Source of the DNA: Exiguobacterium oxidotolerans JCM 12280
GTDB taxonomy: Bacteria > Bacillota > Bacilli > Exiguobacteriales > Exiguobacteriaceae
Length of the DNA stretch: 64,000 nucleotides
Direction: 5' to 3'
NCBI RefSeq assembly: GCF_000702625.1
Contig: NZ_JNIS01000001.1
Span: forward strand, 2,732,001-2,796,000
Part shown: positions 54,624 through 62,941 of the stretch, piece after piece
How the letters are laid out: every line of letters begins with the position of its first letter
How positions within the stretch are numbered: the first letter of the stretch is position 1
Notes under the pieces: generated by a model
What the model was told of the DNA's origin: nothing
What the model saw: only the letters and a program-made list of their open reading frames with translations
Databases searched by the model: none
Made by a program: the position numbers and the translations under genes

Positions 54624-54834
54624 AGCAGTCTCCCTTACATTGGTGTCGTATCCATATTCTAGCAAGTGATTATTCGGAGTGCAACGATATTTTAGTAAGA
54701 TAAAGTAAATGTAATTTTTTTGTAATTTGAGAAGTCACGAATCTTTCTTATCTTTTGTGAGATAATAGGTGCTAAATGATGCGGAGTTTGGCAAAATAGA
54801 GAAGAACTTCTTCTTATAGAAAGGAGCTGCTGAA

Positions 54835-55533
54835 ATGGAGCTCTCGCTGTGGTTAGCATTTGGGGCAGGGTTACTGTCATTCGTGTCTCCCTGTACGCTA
54901 CCGTTGTATCCGGTATTTCTTTCGTACATTACCGGAGTATCTGTAACGGATTTACAAGAAAAAGGTGTCCGGGAAAGACGTTCACTTTTCCATACACTCG
55001 CCTTTTTAGTCGGGTTCGCACTCGTGTTCGTCGTCCTAGGACTGTCGACGTCACTCTTTGCGGACGTCTTCATCACGTATCGCGATACATTACGGATGGT
55101 TGGGGCCCTCGTGATTTTCGTCTTCGGGATCGTCTTAGTTGGTTTATGGCAGCCGACGTTCTTGATGCGTGAAAAAAAATTGAATCTTGGTGAACGCAAG
55201 GGCGGTTACATCGGTACAGTCCTCGTCGGAATCGGATTTGCTGCTGGATGGACACCGTGTACAGGTCCAATCCTTGCTGGTGTCATCGGTCTAGCGGCGA
55301 CGAATCCGAGCCAAGGTATGCTCTACATGCTGTTTTATGTCCTTGGATTTTCGATTCCCTTCTTATTAATGGCCTTTTTTGTTGGACGTTCGAAACTCCT
55401 TGTCCAGTACAGTCTCAAAATGACGAAATTCGGTGGCGCCTTGATGATGGTCTTCGGAGTCATGTTGTATTTCAATGGCTTGAGTAAATTTGCGGCCTGG
55501 ATGAGTGATATCGTTGGATTTACAGGATTTTAA
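54835..55533 (+). CDS. ccdA: Cytochrome c biogenesis protein CcdA
   Basis: A 232-residue membrane protein with six helices that carries electrons to extracytoplasmic thiol proteins for cytochrome c maturation. The two redox Cys are in FVSPCTLPLYP (helix 1) and GWTPCTGPILAGV (helix 4). AAAGGAGC precedes the ATG. It forms an operon with ccdC 17 bp downstream. The CheY-like yneI that separates ccdA and ccdC in B. subtilis is missing. Confidence 0.95.
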   Translation: MELSLWLAFGAGLLSFVSPCTLPLYPVFLSYITGVSVTDLQEKGVRERRSLFHTLAFLVGFALVFVVLGLSTSLFADVFITYRDTLRMVGALVIFVFGIVLVGLWQPTFLMREKKLNLGERKGGYIGTVLVGIGFAAGWTPCTGPILAGVIGLAATNPSQGMLYMLFYVLGFSIPFLLMAFFVGRSKLLVQYSLKMTKFGGALMMVFGVMLYFNGLSKFAAWMSDIVGFTGF

Positions 55534-55549
55534 TTGAGGAAGTGATGAG

Positions 55550-56032
55550 ATGATTTGGATATCAACAGGGGTCGCGCTCGTGATGGGGTTACTCATCAGC
55601 TTCATACGGGTGAAGGCGTCGGCGAAACCGACAAATGCCAAAAAGATCTTAATCCCTCCGTTCGCGATGTCGACCGGGATGTTGCAATTTTTATACCCGG
55701 CCTCTCGTTTGACTTGGACGGAGGTCGCGGAAGCATTGATCGTCGGGATGATTTTCAGTGTCTTCTTGATTAAGACGTCAAATTTTTATGAAGCAGAAGG
55801 TCAAATTTATTTGCAACGTTCAAAAGCATTTTTTATCGTTTTATTCGGAATCTTACTCGTACGGACGGTCGCAAAATTTGTGATCGGAGGTCAAATCGAT
55901 ATTTTTGAGACAGGTGGAATTTTCTATCTCGTCGCGTTCGGAATGATCGTCCCGTGGCGGATCGCCATGTATTTGAAGTACAAACAAGTCAAGTCGGGGA
56001 TTGTTCCCGTCGAACATTTACCACAATCATGA
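55550..56032 (+). CDS. ccdC: CcdC-like protein, DUF1453
   Basis: A 160-residue protein with four membrane segments, matching CcdC/YneJ of Bacillus: FIRVKASAKPTNAKKILIPPFAMSTGM is the conserved part, and AEALIVGMIFSVFLIKTSNFY follows. In B. subtilis it lies beside ccdA but is not essential for cytochrome c. Operon with ccdA; terminator right after the stop. Confidence 0.88.
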   Translation: MIWISTGVALVMGLLISFIRVKASAKPTNAKKILIPPFAMSTGMLQFLYPASRLTWTEVAEALIVGMIFSVFLIKTSNFYEAEGQIYLQRSKAFFIVLFGILLVRTVAKFVIGGQIDIFETGGIFYLVAFGMIVPWRIAMYLKYKQVKSGIVPVEHLPQS

Positions 56033-56078
56033 AAAATGACCGCCTTGTCCGATTTACTGGACAAGGCGGTCATTTTTT
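56033..56078. terminator. Terminator of ccdA-ccdC
   Basis: AAAATGACCGCCTTGTCC and GGACAAGGCGGTCATTTT around GATTTACT; a long perfect stem with tracts on both strands. Confidence 0.92.
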
Positions 56079-56130
56079 GAATCCATCACACAGAATCTCG
56101 ATCACTCAAAGTGGATGGATTCTGTCATCA

Positions 56131-56556
56131 TTAACTTTGGAAGTAGAGTTCATATTCACGCCAATCGATTGCGTGTTCTTTTAAGGCTTTTTTCAAAAAT
56201 TTATGATCACGTTTTGGAGTCGCTGAAATATATCCTTTGACGACAAGCTCTGACGTCATGACCGATGCACGTTCTTCAAGTGCGAACTGACCGATCCGTC
56301 CGGCAATTTTCCGCCGTGCAACGTCACGAAACGCTGCCGGAACAGGCATGACGAGGGCATTCAATAACTCCATTGTCTCGTCCGTCCACAAGTGTCGTGT
56401 TTGGTCGATGTACTCATCTTCCCAATCCATCATCGATTTGCCGTCTTCTTTCGGGAGTTTTTTTAAGAACTTCCGGAACATGAAGAAGCCGCCAATCGCC
56501 ATTAGTGTAATCATGATAAAGCCCCAGAGCAAAATTCCGTTCATGAACCATGCCAT
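56131..56556 (-). CDS. yneK: DUF2621 membrane protein YneK
   Basis: A 141-residue protein. One N-terminal helix (GILLWGFIMITLMAIGGFFMF) is followed by a soluble domain with WEDEYIDQTRHLWTDETMELLNALVMPVP and VARRKIAGRIGQ, matching YneK. It is in its usual place, convergent with ccdC. Function unknown. Confidence 0.88.
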   Translation of the reverse strand: MAWFMNGILLWGFIMITLMAIGGFFMFRKFLKKLPKEDGKSMMDWEDEYIDQTRHLWTDETMELLNALVMPVPAAFRDVARRKIAGRIGQFALEERASVMTSELVVKGYISATPKRDHKFLKKALKEHAIDWREYELYFQS

Positions 56557-56648
56557 CCGTGACTCATCCCCCTTTCAACATCATTTATAGATTAGCATAA
56601 ATGGTTTTCTCATGCTATGATGAATGACGGAGAAAGTGAGGAGAAGAG

Positions 56649-56972
56649 ATGTTACAGCCATATGTACAATTAGATGAATCCGGACGACCGCAAAAGGGGA
56701 ACTTACCCGAGACAGCAGACGGTCGCGTCGTCGAATTTTATTATGATACGAGTGGAACGGAAATCACGGTCGTATTCGTGACGATTCCTGCTTTTGATGC
56801 CAGTCGCAAGCGGGCATTTACCGTCGGGAAGACGTTTAAGACGATCTCGACTCTTGAAGATTTTACATTAGTGAAATATGACCTTATAGATCATCAGATC
56901 CTCGCGACACTTGAAATGTTCGCCGATGGATCGAAGCGTCAAATCGACGCTTCGAGATTGCTCGACTATTAA
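56649..56972 (+). CDS. Hypothetical protein, 107 residues
   Basis: A soluble, mostly beta-pattern protein (EITVVFVTIPAFDASRKRAFTVGKTFKTIS); I do not recognise the family. A good ribosome site, GTGAGGAGAAG, lies before the ATG and a terminator follows, so it is very likely a real gene. No operon partner. Confidence 0.65.
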   Translation: MLQPYVQLDESGRPQKGNLPETADGRVVEFYYDTSGTEITVVFVTIPAFDASRKRAFTVGKTFKTISTLEDFTLVKYDLIDHQILATLEMFADGSKRQIDASRLLDY

Positions 56973-57014
56973 AAAAAGAAGGAGACGCGGATTGCCGCGA
57001 CTCCTTCTTTTTAT
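56971..57014. terminator. Bidirectional terminator between convergent genes
   Basis: AAAAAGAAGGAGACGCGG and CCGCGACTCCTTCTTTTT around ATTG; it overlaps the stop codons on both sides. Confidence 0.9.
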
Positions 57015-58315
57015 TTCGCGTTCAGCGTGATTTGATCATGGTCAAGCTCGGCGATCCCGCCAATCGGAAACGTAAATAAAGGTTCCGTGTGACCGAAATC
57101 CGCATTCGCGATGACGGGGATTGTTTTAAGTTGCGGATAGAGACTGACGAGATAACGTAAATGTTCTTCCGTCATCTTCGTTGTCAGTTGGAACCGTCCG
57201 AAGACGATGCCACAGATTTCGTCAGCGCCCGGTTGTGCCAGCAACGAAGCAAAATCACGGGCAAACGTCGCCGGATGGACCTCGTAATCGTCCTCTAAGA
57301 AAAGGACGGCTTGACGTAAATCTGGGAAAAACGGCGTACCTTGTAATAAGTTCAACGTACAGAGGTTTCCCCCGAGAATCCGGCCGCGTGCTTGTCCGGA
57401 CGATAAAATAAGATGACCGTCGTTCAAAGACGTGATGGTCCGGCCATCCATCGAGTCGTGCCAGTTGACGCTCGGGCGGACGGAGACCGGTTCGACTCCA
57501 AATAACATCTTTTTGAAATAGTCGAGCGTGTAGGCGTCACGCGAACTGAGTGCGCGTAACATTGGTCCTGAGTAAGTGACGAGACCTGTTTTTGTGAAAA
57601 TCGCATTACTGAGCGCCGTAATGTCAGAGAACCCGCAAAGAATCTTCGGGTGGGTCCGAATCAAATCGTAGTCGAGTCCCGAAAGCAATTCGTTTGAGCT
57701 GAAGCCACCACGGACGCAAAGAATCGCGTCGACAGACGAATCCGCAAAAGCAGAGTGGAGGTCGTCAATCCGACAAGCGGGATCACTCGAACCGAACGGG
57801 TTAGTCGCACGGGCATGTTGACTGATTGAGACGCGGAGTCCGAGCGTTTCTAACAGTTCGATGGCATCATTGATGATTTTTTCATCGACACGCGCTAAGC
57901 TCGAAGCAGGCGCAAGGAGACGGACATGCGAACCTGCCTTTAGTTTATCCGGAGTAATCGGCGTCAACTGGCTTTCGATACACTCGATCCGGTTTTTGAA
58001 CGGATCCTCCGTAAACAATCGCCGCCGTGGTGCAAGGCGATCGTCAAACGTGACCGGGTGACCGGCTTTATTCAAGCGCTCGGCGACACCATCCAAGTCG
58101 GGAAACGTGAGGCCGGGAGGTGCTTTTTTAGCCGGCTGAAAATTTTGTTCGATGCCAACGTGAATCGCTGCAGCGTGACTTGTAAACCAAACGCCACCCG
58201 TCGCACGGACACCAACGGGCTTTTCGACTTCTTTCATATGTAGTAGCCCGGCATAAAAAGCCCGGGTCGCATCTTCTGAAGCAGGTGGCGCAGCTAACTG
58301 AACATGATCAAGCAT
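57011..58315 (-). CDS. VOC (glyoxalase-like) domain fused to an S66 LD-carboxypeptidase
   Basis: A 434-residue protein that joins two normally separate families. Residues 1-115 are a VOC domain (LDHVQLAAPP, AIHVGIEQNF and KNRIECIE supply His4, His52 and Glu111 as possible metal ligands). From ~125, KLKAGSHVRLLAPASSLARVDEK begins an S66 peptidase: Ser230 in CGFSDITAL, Glu341 in LFLEDDYE and His409 in DFGHTEPL match the Ser-Glu-His triad. S66 enzymes trim the terminal D-Ala from muropeptides or, as MccF, cleave microcin C-type compounds. The frame is continuous with no break. Confidence 0.85.
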   Translation of the reverse strand: MLDHVQLAAPPASEDATRAFYAGLLHMKEVEKPVGVRATGGVWFTSHAAAIHVGIEQNFQPAKKAPPGLTFPDLDGVAERLNKAGHPVTFDDRLAPRRRLFTEDPFKNRIECIESQLTPITPDKLKAGSHVRLLAPASSLARVDEKIINDAIELLETLGLRVSISQHARATNPFGSSDPACRIDDLHSAFADSSVDAILCVRGGFSSNELLSGLDYDLIRTHPKILCGFSDITALSNAIFTKTGLVTYSGPMLRALSSRDAYTLDYFKKMLFGVEPVSVRPSVNWHDSMDGRTITSLNDGHLILSSGQARGRILGGNLCTLNLLQGTPFFPDLRQAVLFLEDDYEVHPATFARDFASLLAQPGADEICGIVFGRFQLTTKMTEEHLRYLVSLYPQLKTIPVIANADFGHTEPLFTFPIGGIAELDHDQITLNAK

Positions 58316-58339
58316 GACGACACTTCCTTTCGTGGTACA

Positions 58340-59353
58340 TCAACCGACAAATTGTGTGACCCGTTTAAGTTCACGTTCGACAAAGTCTAGATAGAAGGAA
58401 CCGTCAATGCGGTGGTCAAGACTTTGGGCAATTTCATAAATATTCGAACGGAGCAGTCCGAGGTAGCCGGCTTCTTCTTTACGGGCTGATCGGTAAGAGG
58501 CTGCGTAATGAGCGAGTAAGAACTGAAGGTAGCCGCGATCTGTCAAAAGCGGAATCAATTGTTTTTTCTCTTCCATCGACCAGACGTAATTCGGGTTGTA
58601 ATACATTTCGGCGTAAAGATGATACGGTTCGTCACCACCTGTGAAGAGCGGCTTGACGCGGCGTACTTCTTGTGTGAGTTTCTCCATCCAATCGAATCGG
58701 TCCTGTTTACGACTGATGAACAATGGCAAGATGTACGGATGGGCCTGGTCCGGCATCCGTGAACACCCGCGCTCGTGTCGGATTGCTGCATACAATAGAA
58801 GTGCCCGGTCTTCGAAACCACGTTCAATCGCATACGTCATCCGGCTGAATCCTTCACACGACGGACAATCACTCAGTTCATCGGAAGGGGCATCAATCCA
58901 TTCTTCCAAGTATTGATCCGCTTGTTCTTCGTCACCAAGTTTACTGTAAATCATGAAACCGATATAATCACGGGTCCGCGCAAATCCGTTGGCGTCACAA
59001 AAGTCGCTAAAACGTTCATAATCCGCCTCTAGCAAAGCGATCGAGACGTCTTCTTGTTCAGCGGCATAAATCAAATACGATTTATAGTTCCAGTACAGGT
59101 CAAGCTCCTGTTTATGTGTCAGTGTCAGTTCGTCCTTACGAATCCAGTCCATCAATAATGAAAACGAGACGAGGAACGAGCGGAAATGTCCGAGATCAAA
59201 TTGATTTTGAGAAAAGGTCCATAATGCTAAGGGGCGAAGTGAATCGTCGGTCGTATCTTCAAAAATTGTCCAAAGTGATTCGCCACGTTCAAGTGACGGA
59301 TTTTCCTCTTTCAATCGAAGATATAAGCTATTGAGTTCTTCATGAGGGTTCAT
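58340..59353 (-). CDS. Uncharacterised helical protein with CPSC motif
   Basis: A 337-residue soluble protein I do not recognise. It is alpha-helical throughout, in a pattern like tetratricopeptide repeats (ALWTFSQNQFDLGHFRSFLV, RTRDYIGFMIYSKLGDEEQA), with one CPSC pair near 190. ATG 59353 is chosen because AAAGGAGGGG lies just before it; the frame is open to 59425. It lies 24 bp beyond the fused VOC/S66 gene in its upstream direction and may be in the same operon. Confidence 0.6.
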   Translation of the reverse strand: MNPHEELNSLYLRLKEENPSLERGESLWTIFEDTTDDSLRPLALWTFSQNQFDLGHFRSFLVSFSLLMDWIRKDELTLTHKQELDLYWNYKSYLIYAAEQEDVSIALLEADYERFSDFCDANGFARTRDYIGFMIYSKLGDEEQADQYLEEWIDAPSDELSDCPSCEGFSRMTYAIERGFEDRALLLYAAIRHERGCSRMPDQAHPYILPLFISRKQDRFDWMEKLTQEVRRVKPLFTGGDEPYHLYAEMYYNPNYVWSMEEKKQLIPLLTDRGYLQFLLAHYAASYRSARKEEAGYLGLLRSNIYEIAQSLDHRIDGSFYLDFVERELKRVTQFVG

Positions 59354-59444
59354 CTGTACCCCTCCTTTCTTATATGAGTATACCACGCAGCGGATGAGAA
59401 ATCGTTGATGATGCGGGCGCAACAAAAAATGATTCCGCTACGCA

Positions 59445-59885
59445 TCAATGGCGCCTCGGAATCATTTCAAGAATTTGTGGGTGCAGTTCATTTGCCGGAT
59501 GTAGTAAATCCTGGATCGTATAACTATTAAGTACCTGATGGAACGCTTCAATCGCTTCATCAAAGGCTGTTCGTGCAGGGTCGAGAGATGGGTATTCCAC
59601 CATTCCCTCTTGCGGGTCCAAAAAATGAGTTGTTGGTTCGAACAACTGTACGATGTCACCGAGATAAATTTCATCCGGAGGACTTGCTAAGCGAAATCCG
59701 CCACCACGACCACGGACAGAATGAATCAAACCATTTTGTCCTAAACGATAGACGACTTTCATCAGATGATTTTTAGAAATGTCGTAACAGTCCGCTACTT
59801 CCTGGATTCGGACAAGCCGATCCGCATGTGCGCCTGCAAATAAAAGCGACCGGATCGCATAGTCCGTATAACGTGTCATGCGCAT
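59445..59885 (-). CDS. Rrf2-family regulator (NsrR-like) without cluster cysteines
   Basis: A 146-residue regulator. The winged helix part MRMTRYTDYAIRSLLFAG, VADCYDISKNHLMKVVYRLGQNGLI and RGRGGGFRLA follows NsrR closely. NsrR binds its Fe-S cluster by three Cys near 92-106; here that stretch (FEPTTHFLDPQEGMVEYP) has none, and the single Cys33 lies in the DNA-binding domain. It therefore should not carry a Fe-S cluster and may sense another signal. Start at ATG 59885 after AGGTGAT. Confidence 0.88.
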   Translation of the reverse strand: MRMTRYTDYAIRSLLFAGAHADRLVRIQEVADCYDISKNHLMKVVYRLGQNGLIHSVRGRGGGFRLASPPDEIYLGDIVQLFEPTTHFLDPQEGMVEYPSLDPARTAFDEAIEAFHQVLNSYTIQDLLHPANELHPQILEMIPRRH

Positions 59886-60024
59886 GTATATCACCTACTT
59901 AACTTAGATACTAGATGGGATTCGGAGGAAGAACAAGTCTTAATGTGTTTAATCAAACAAGTATTTTCAAGATTGTTTTTGCGTAAGGGTTCGGGCATAA
60001 TAAAGGGGAAAGGTAGGTCATGGT

Positions 60025-60825
60025 ATGCATTTTGATCAAGCATTACACCTCTTACAAAAGATGGGTCCAGAAGTGGATAAACGCGGTTTACGTATCGCGA
60101 GCCGGTTTTATGATCAGTTAGAAAAAAATCATAGCCGACAGCTTGAACAAATGGGACAGCAGGAGATGCGTTTACAAAATCGTGAACTTCGGATTTTACG
60201 CCTCAGTCGCCTGTTGCATCACGTGACGAACCAACAAGAACCGAGTGAATTGTTTAAGCTCGTTTTACTCGAAGAAATCAATCAAACGAAATCATTCATT
60301 CTGTCTTACTCAGAAATCGTCAGTCAGGAAATCCTACTCGCCGTGCAATGGGAATTTAAGCTTGAAGCGACAGACCCGTTGCTCGAAGCATGGTCTGTCG
60401 TCCATCACCAACTTGTTGATACGTGTCGTCACTTTTGTAAGTATTCTTCTCGTGACGATTCGAAGCAGCTTGAGGTGCTGTTGATTGCAGAAACACATCA
60501 TTTAGGTGCTGTCATTGACGAAGCGAGGTATGCGTTGACGAATCAACGGAAGACGACGCTCGTCCACCTCAACGACAGGGAGGCGGTCTCGGCGAAGATG
60601 ACGCGGACACTGGAAGGTCTGATTCAAAAGGGACTTGTTTTCCATACGATGCACCAAAATAGTGCGGATGAAGGGACGGCTGAATTTTTAGAGATGATTG
60701 CAAGCGACGACCCAATCGTATTCGTCAGTGGATCGAGTCGGTTCATTGCGGACGTCCAACGGATCCTCGAGCCATTACCGGTTATCTTTGGTCCATTTGT
60801 CGCGGATAATGCATTGCCATCTTAA
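60025..60825 (+). CDS. Uncharacterised 266-residue protein
   Basis: A soluble protein that I cannot place. Residues 1-110 are charged and helical, ~115-200 are His-rich (VHHQLVDTCRHFCKY, AETHHLGAVIDEARY), and the end is a beta pattern (DPIVFVSGSSRFIADVQRIL, then PVIFGPFVADN). AAGGTAGGTC precedes the ATG. It is divergent from the Rrf2-like regulator 139 bp away, so it could be a target of it; that is inference only. Confidence 0.6.
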   Translation: MHFDQALHLLQKMGPEVDKRGLRIASRFYDQLEKNHSRQLEQMGQQEMRLQNRELRILRLSRLLHHVTNQQEPSELFKLVLLEEINQTKSFILSYSEIVSQEILLAVQWEFKLEATDPLLEAWSVVHHQLVDTCRHFCKYSSRDDSKQLEVLLIAETHHLGAVIDEARYALTNQRKTTLVHLNDREAVSAKMTRTLEGLIQKGLVFHTMHQNSADEGTAEFLEMIASDDPIVFVSGSSRFIADVQRILEPLPVIFGPFVADNALPS

Positions 60826-60862
60826 TGAAGGAATGCCTGAAAAAAGTTGTTTCAAGTACGAG

Positions 60863-60904
60863 AGCGGATACCCCGATGTTTTCGAGGGACGTCCGCTTTT
60901 TTTG
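60863..60904 (+). terminator. Terminator after the 60025 gene
   Basis: AGCGGAT...GTCCGCT around a loop of about 20 bases, then seven T. Confidence 0.65.
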
Positions 60905-61042
60905 TCGAATTAGCGTTGCTCGTGCGCAAGCTGGTTGGAATAACGGACTTTTCAGCAGAAAGAGGAGAACTGTTCGTTTTTCTTGAAAGCTATTAAGAGT
61001 ATCAATGCCGGAGAATTCTTTCAAACTTTCAGGAGGGGTGAC

Positions 61043-61930
61043 ATGATTAACATCGAGAACCTGACACAACAGTTTTCAAACGGTAAAGGAATTTTTGATG
61101 TCACGATCAATGTGGAGAAAGGCGAAGTATTCGGGTTTCTCGGACCGAACGGTAGCGGAAAATCAACGACGATTCGCCATTTGATGGGATATATGAAGCC
61201 GCAACGCGGGCGGGCGACGATAAAAGGGCTCGATACGTGGGTAAATCAGGCGCAAGCGCGAGGTCACGTCGGGTATTTACCCGGCGAAATGGCGTTCCTC
61301 GACGGAATGACGGGGCTCGCGTTTCTCAACATGATGGCCGGTATGCAAGGGTCAGACAATCCAGACAGACGTGACGAGTTGATTAAAAAGCTCCAATTCA
61401 ACCCGAACACACCGATTCGCAAGATGTCAAAAGGAATGAAGCAAAAGATTGGAATCGTCGCGACATTCATGCATGACCCGGAAATCTATATCCTCGACGA
61501 ACCGACGTCGGGACTCGATCCATTGATGCAGAACTTGTTCATCGAACTCGTTCTTGAAGAAAAAGCACGTGGCAAGACCTTCTTGATGTCGTCTCATAGT
61601 TTTGCTGAAATCGAGCGAACATGCGACCGGGCAGCGATTATTCGTGACGGCAAAATCGTCGCGACAAAAAATATTCATGAGTTGCAGACAATGCAACGAA
61701 AATCATTTAACGTCACGCTCGATGAAGAAGTGGCTGTAGCCGCTCTGCTCGCTTCCGCCTTGACGACGGAGCGAATCGACGTGCGGACGGTCCGGGTCGA
61801 ACTCCGTGGGAATTATGATTTACTCATCCAAACGCTCGCCCCGTATCATATCAAGAACATCAGTGCCGATGACCAAAGCTTGGAACAAATTTTTATGGAT
61901 TATTATAATCAAAAGGAGTTGGGGAAATGA
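61043..61930 (+). CDS. ABC transporter ATP-binding protein
   Basis: A 295-residue ATPase of the ABC-2 exporter class: Walker A GPNGSGKSTTIRHL, signature MSKGMKQKIGIVATF, Walker B IYILDEPTSGLDPLM, His in SSHSFAE. The ~80-residue C-terminal extension holds no known motif. ATG 61043 follows AGGAGGGG; the longer frame from 60983 is not used. It overlaps the permease by 4 bp. Confidence 0.92.
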   Translation: MINIENLTQQFSNGKGIFDVTINVEKGEVFGFLGPNGSGKSTTIRHLMGYMKPQRGRATIKGLDTWVNQAQARGHVGYLPGEMAFLDGMTGLAFLNMMAGMQGSDNPDRRDELIKKLQFNPNTPIRKMSKGMKQKIGIVATFMHDPEIYILDEPTSGLDPLMQNLFIELVLEEKARGKTFLMSSHSFAEIERTCDRAAIIRDGKIVATKNIHELQTMQRKSFNVTLDEEVAVAALLASALTTERIDVRTVRVELRGNYDLLIQTLAPYHIKNISADDQSLEQIFMDYYNQKELGK

Positions 61931-62733
61931 ATCTCGCTCTTTATCGTCATATGATGCAGCTCCATCTGAAGATGTTTTTTGGTTTCGGGGTCGGCTCAGC
62001 CATGTATGTCACGTTGATCACTTCCTTGTATCCGCTGCTCGACGACAACATGGAACAGATTGACGACATGATGCAGATTTTACCGGAAGGAATGATGCGG
62101 GCATTCGGAATGGAGTCGATCAGCAACTACGGTCAATTCATCTCGGCCGAATACTATGGTCTGTTTTATCTTTTAATCTTGGGTGTCTTTAGCGTGATGG
62201 TCGCGATTCAACTCGTCGCACGGCTCGTCGACCGCGGTTCGATGGCCTATCTTTTATCGACGCAGGTTTCACGAACGAAAGTCATTGTCACACAAATGCT
62301 CGTCTTAATCAGTGGTTTAATTGTGATTCATGTTTTGACATTCGCGGGCGGGGCGCTCGCAGCACGGTTCTTAATCGATACGGACCGAATCGCACTCACT
62401 GAATTTTTCCAAATCAACTACGTCGGGTTTTGCTTGTTCTTAGCCGTCAGCGGTTATTCGTTCTTGATCTCCTGTTTGTTCAACGATGAAAAAAATGCTT
62501 TTGCGGTCGCCGGTGGCGTAACCTTTCTATTTTACGGGATGAACATGATGGGAAAAATCGTCACGAAAATCGACTGGATTCGGCATTTTACGCCGTTTTC
62601 GCTTTATGAACCCGGAAAAATCGCTAGTGGGGAAGGTGAGGTCCTCGTCTCAGTAATCATTTTAATCTTGATTGGTCTGCTGAGCTATGGTCTTGCCATC
62701 GTTCTTTTCCGGAAACGAAACTTGCCGTTGTGA
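61927..62733 (+). CDS. ABC-2 type transporter permease
   Basis: A 268-residue protein with six membrane helices; the first helix is followed by an outside loop with many acidic and Met residues (LYPLLDDNMEQIDDMMQILPEGMMRAFGME). It pairs with the preceding ATPase through an ATGA overlap. The group exports unknown substrates, often antimicrobial peptides or lipids. A terminator follows at 62812. Confidence 0.88.
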   Translation: MNLALYRHMMQLHLKMFFGFGVGSAMYVTLITSLYPLLDDNMEQIDDMMQILPEGMMRAFGMESISNYGQFISAEYYGLFYLLILGVFSVMVAIQLVARLVDRGSMAYLLSTQVSRTKVIVTQMLVLISGLIVIHVLTFAGGALAARFLIDTDRIALTEFFQINYVGFCLFLAVSGYSFLISCLFNDEKNAFAVAGGVTFLFYGMNMMGKIVTKIDWIRHFTPFSLYEPGKIASGEGEVLVSVIILILIGLLSYGLAIVLFRKRNLPL

Positions 62734-62738
62734 CTTTT

Positions 62739-62800
62739 TCTTGGGTGAGACACAAGGTGATGTCCCTTGCTCCTAACAGAGAACGAGCAAGAAACACCAT
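62739..62800 (+). repeat. Possible decayed relic of the MITE-like element's hairpin module
   Basis: CTTGGGTGAGACACAAG matches CTCGGGCGAGGCGCAAG of copies B and C at 13 of 17 positions, all differences being transitions, and is followed by TTGCTCCT and GAGCAAG as in those copies. No ends are recognisable. Confidence 0.4.
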
Positions 62801-62811
62801 TCAATGCAACT

Positions 62812-62865
62812 AAAAAGACAAGCGATTGATTTGATTAAAATCTAAATCGCTTGTCTTTTAGTTTT
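62812..62865. terminator. Terminator of the ABC operon
   Basis: AAAAAGACAAGCGAT and ATCGCTTGTCTTTT around a loop of 19 bases that itself contains GATTT/AAATC. Confidence 0.85.
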
Positions 62866-62941
62866 TTACAGGAACAGGTTAAAGCAACTATTTAGTATTT
62901 TTTTAAGTTTACTACCAACTTCTTCTTTAAGACCATTCACC

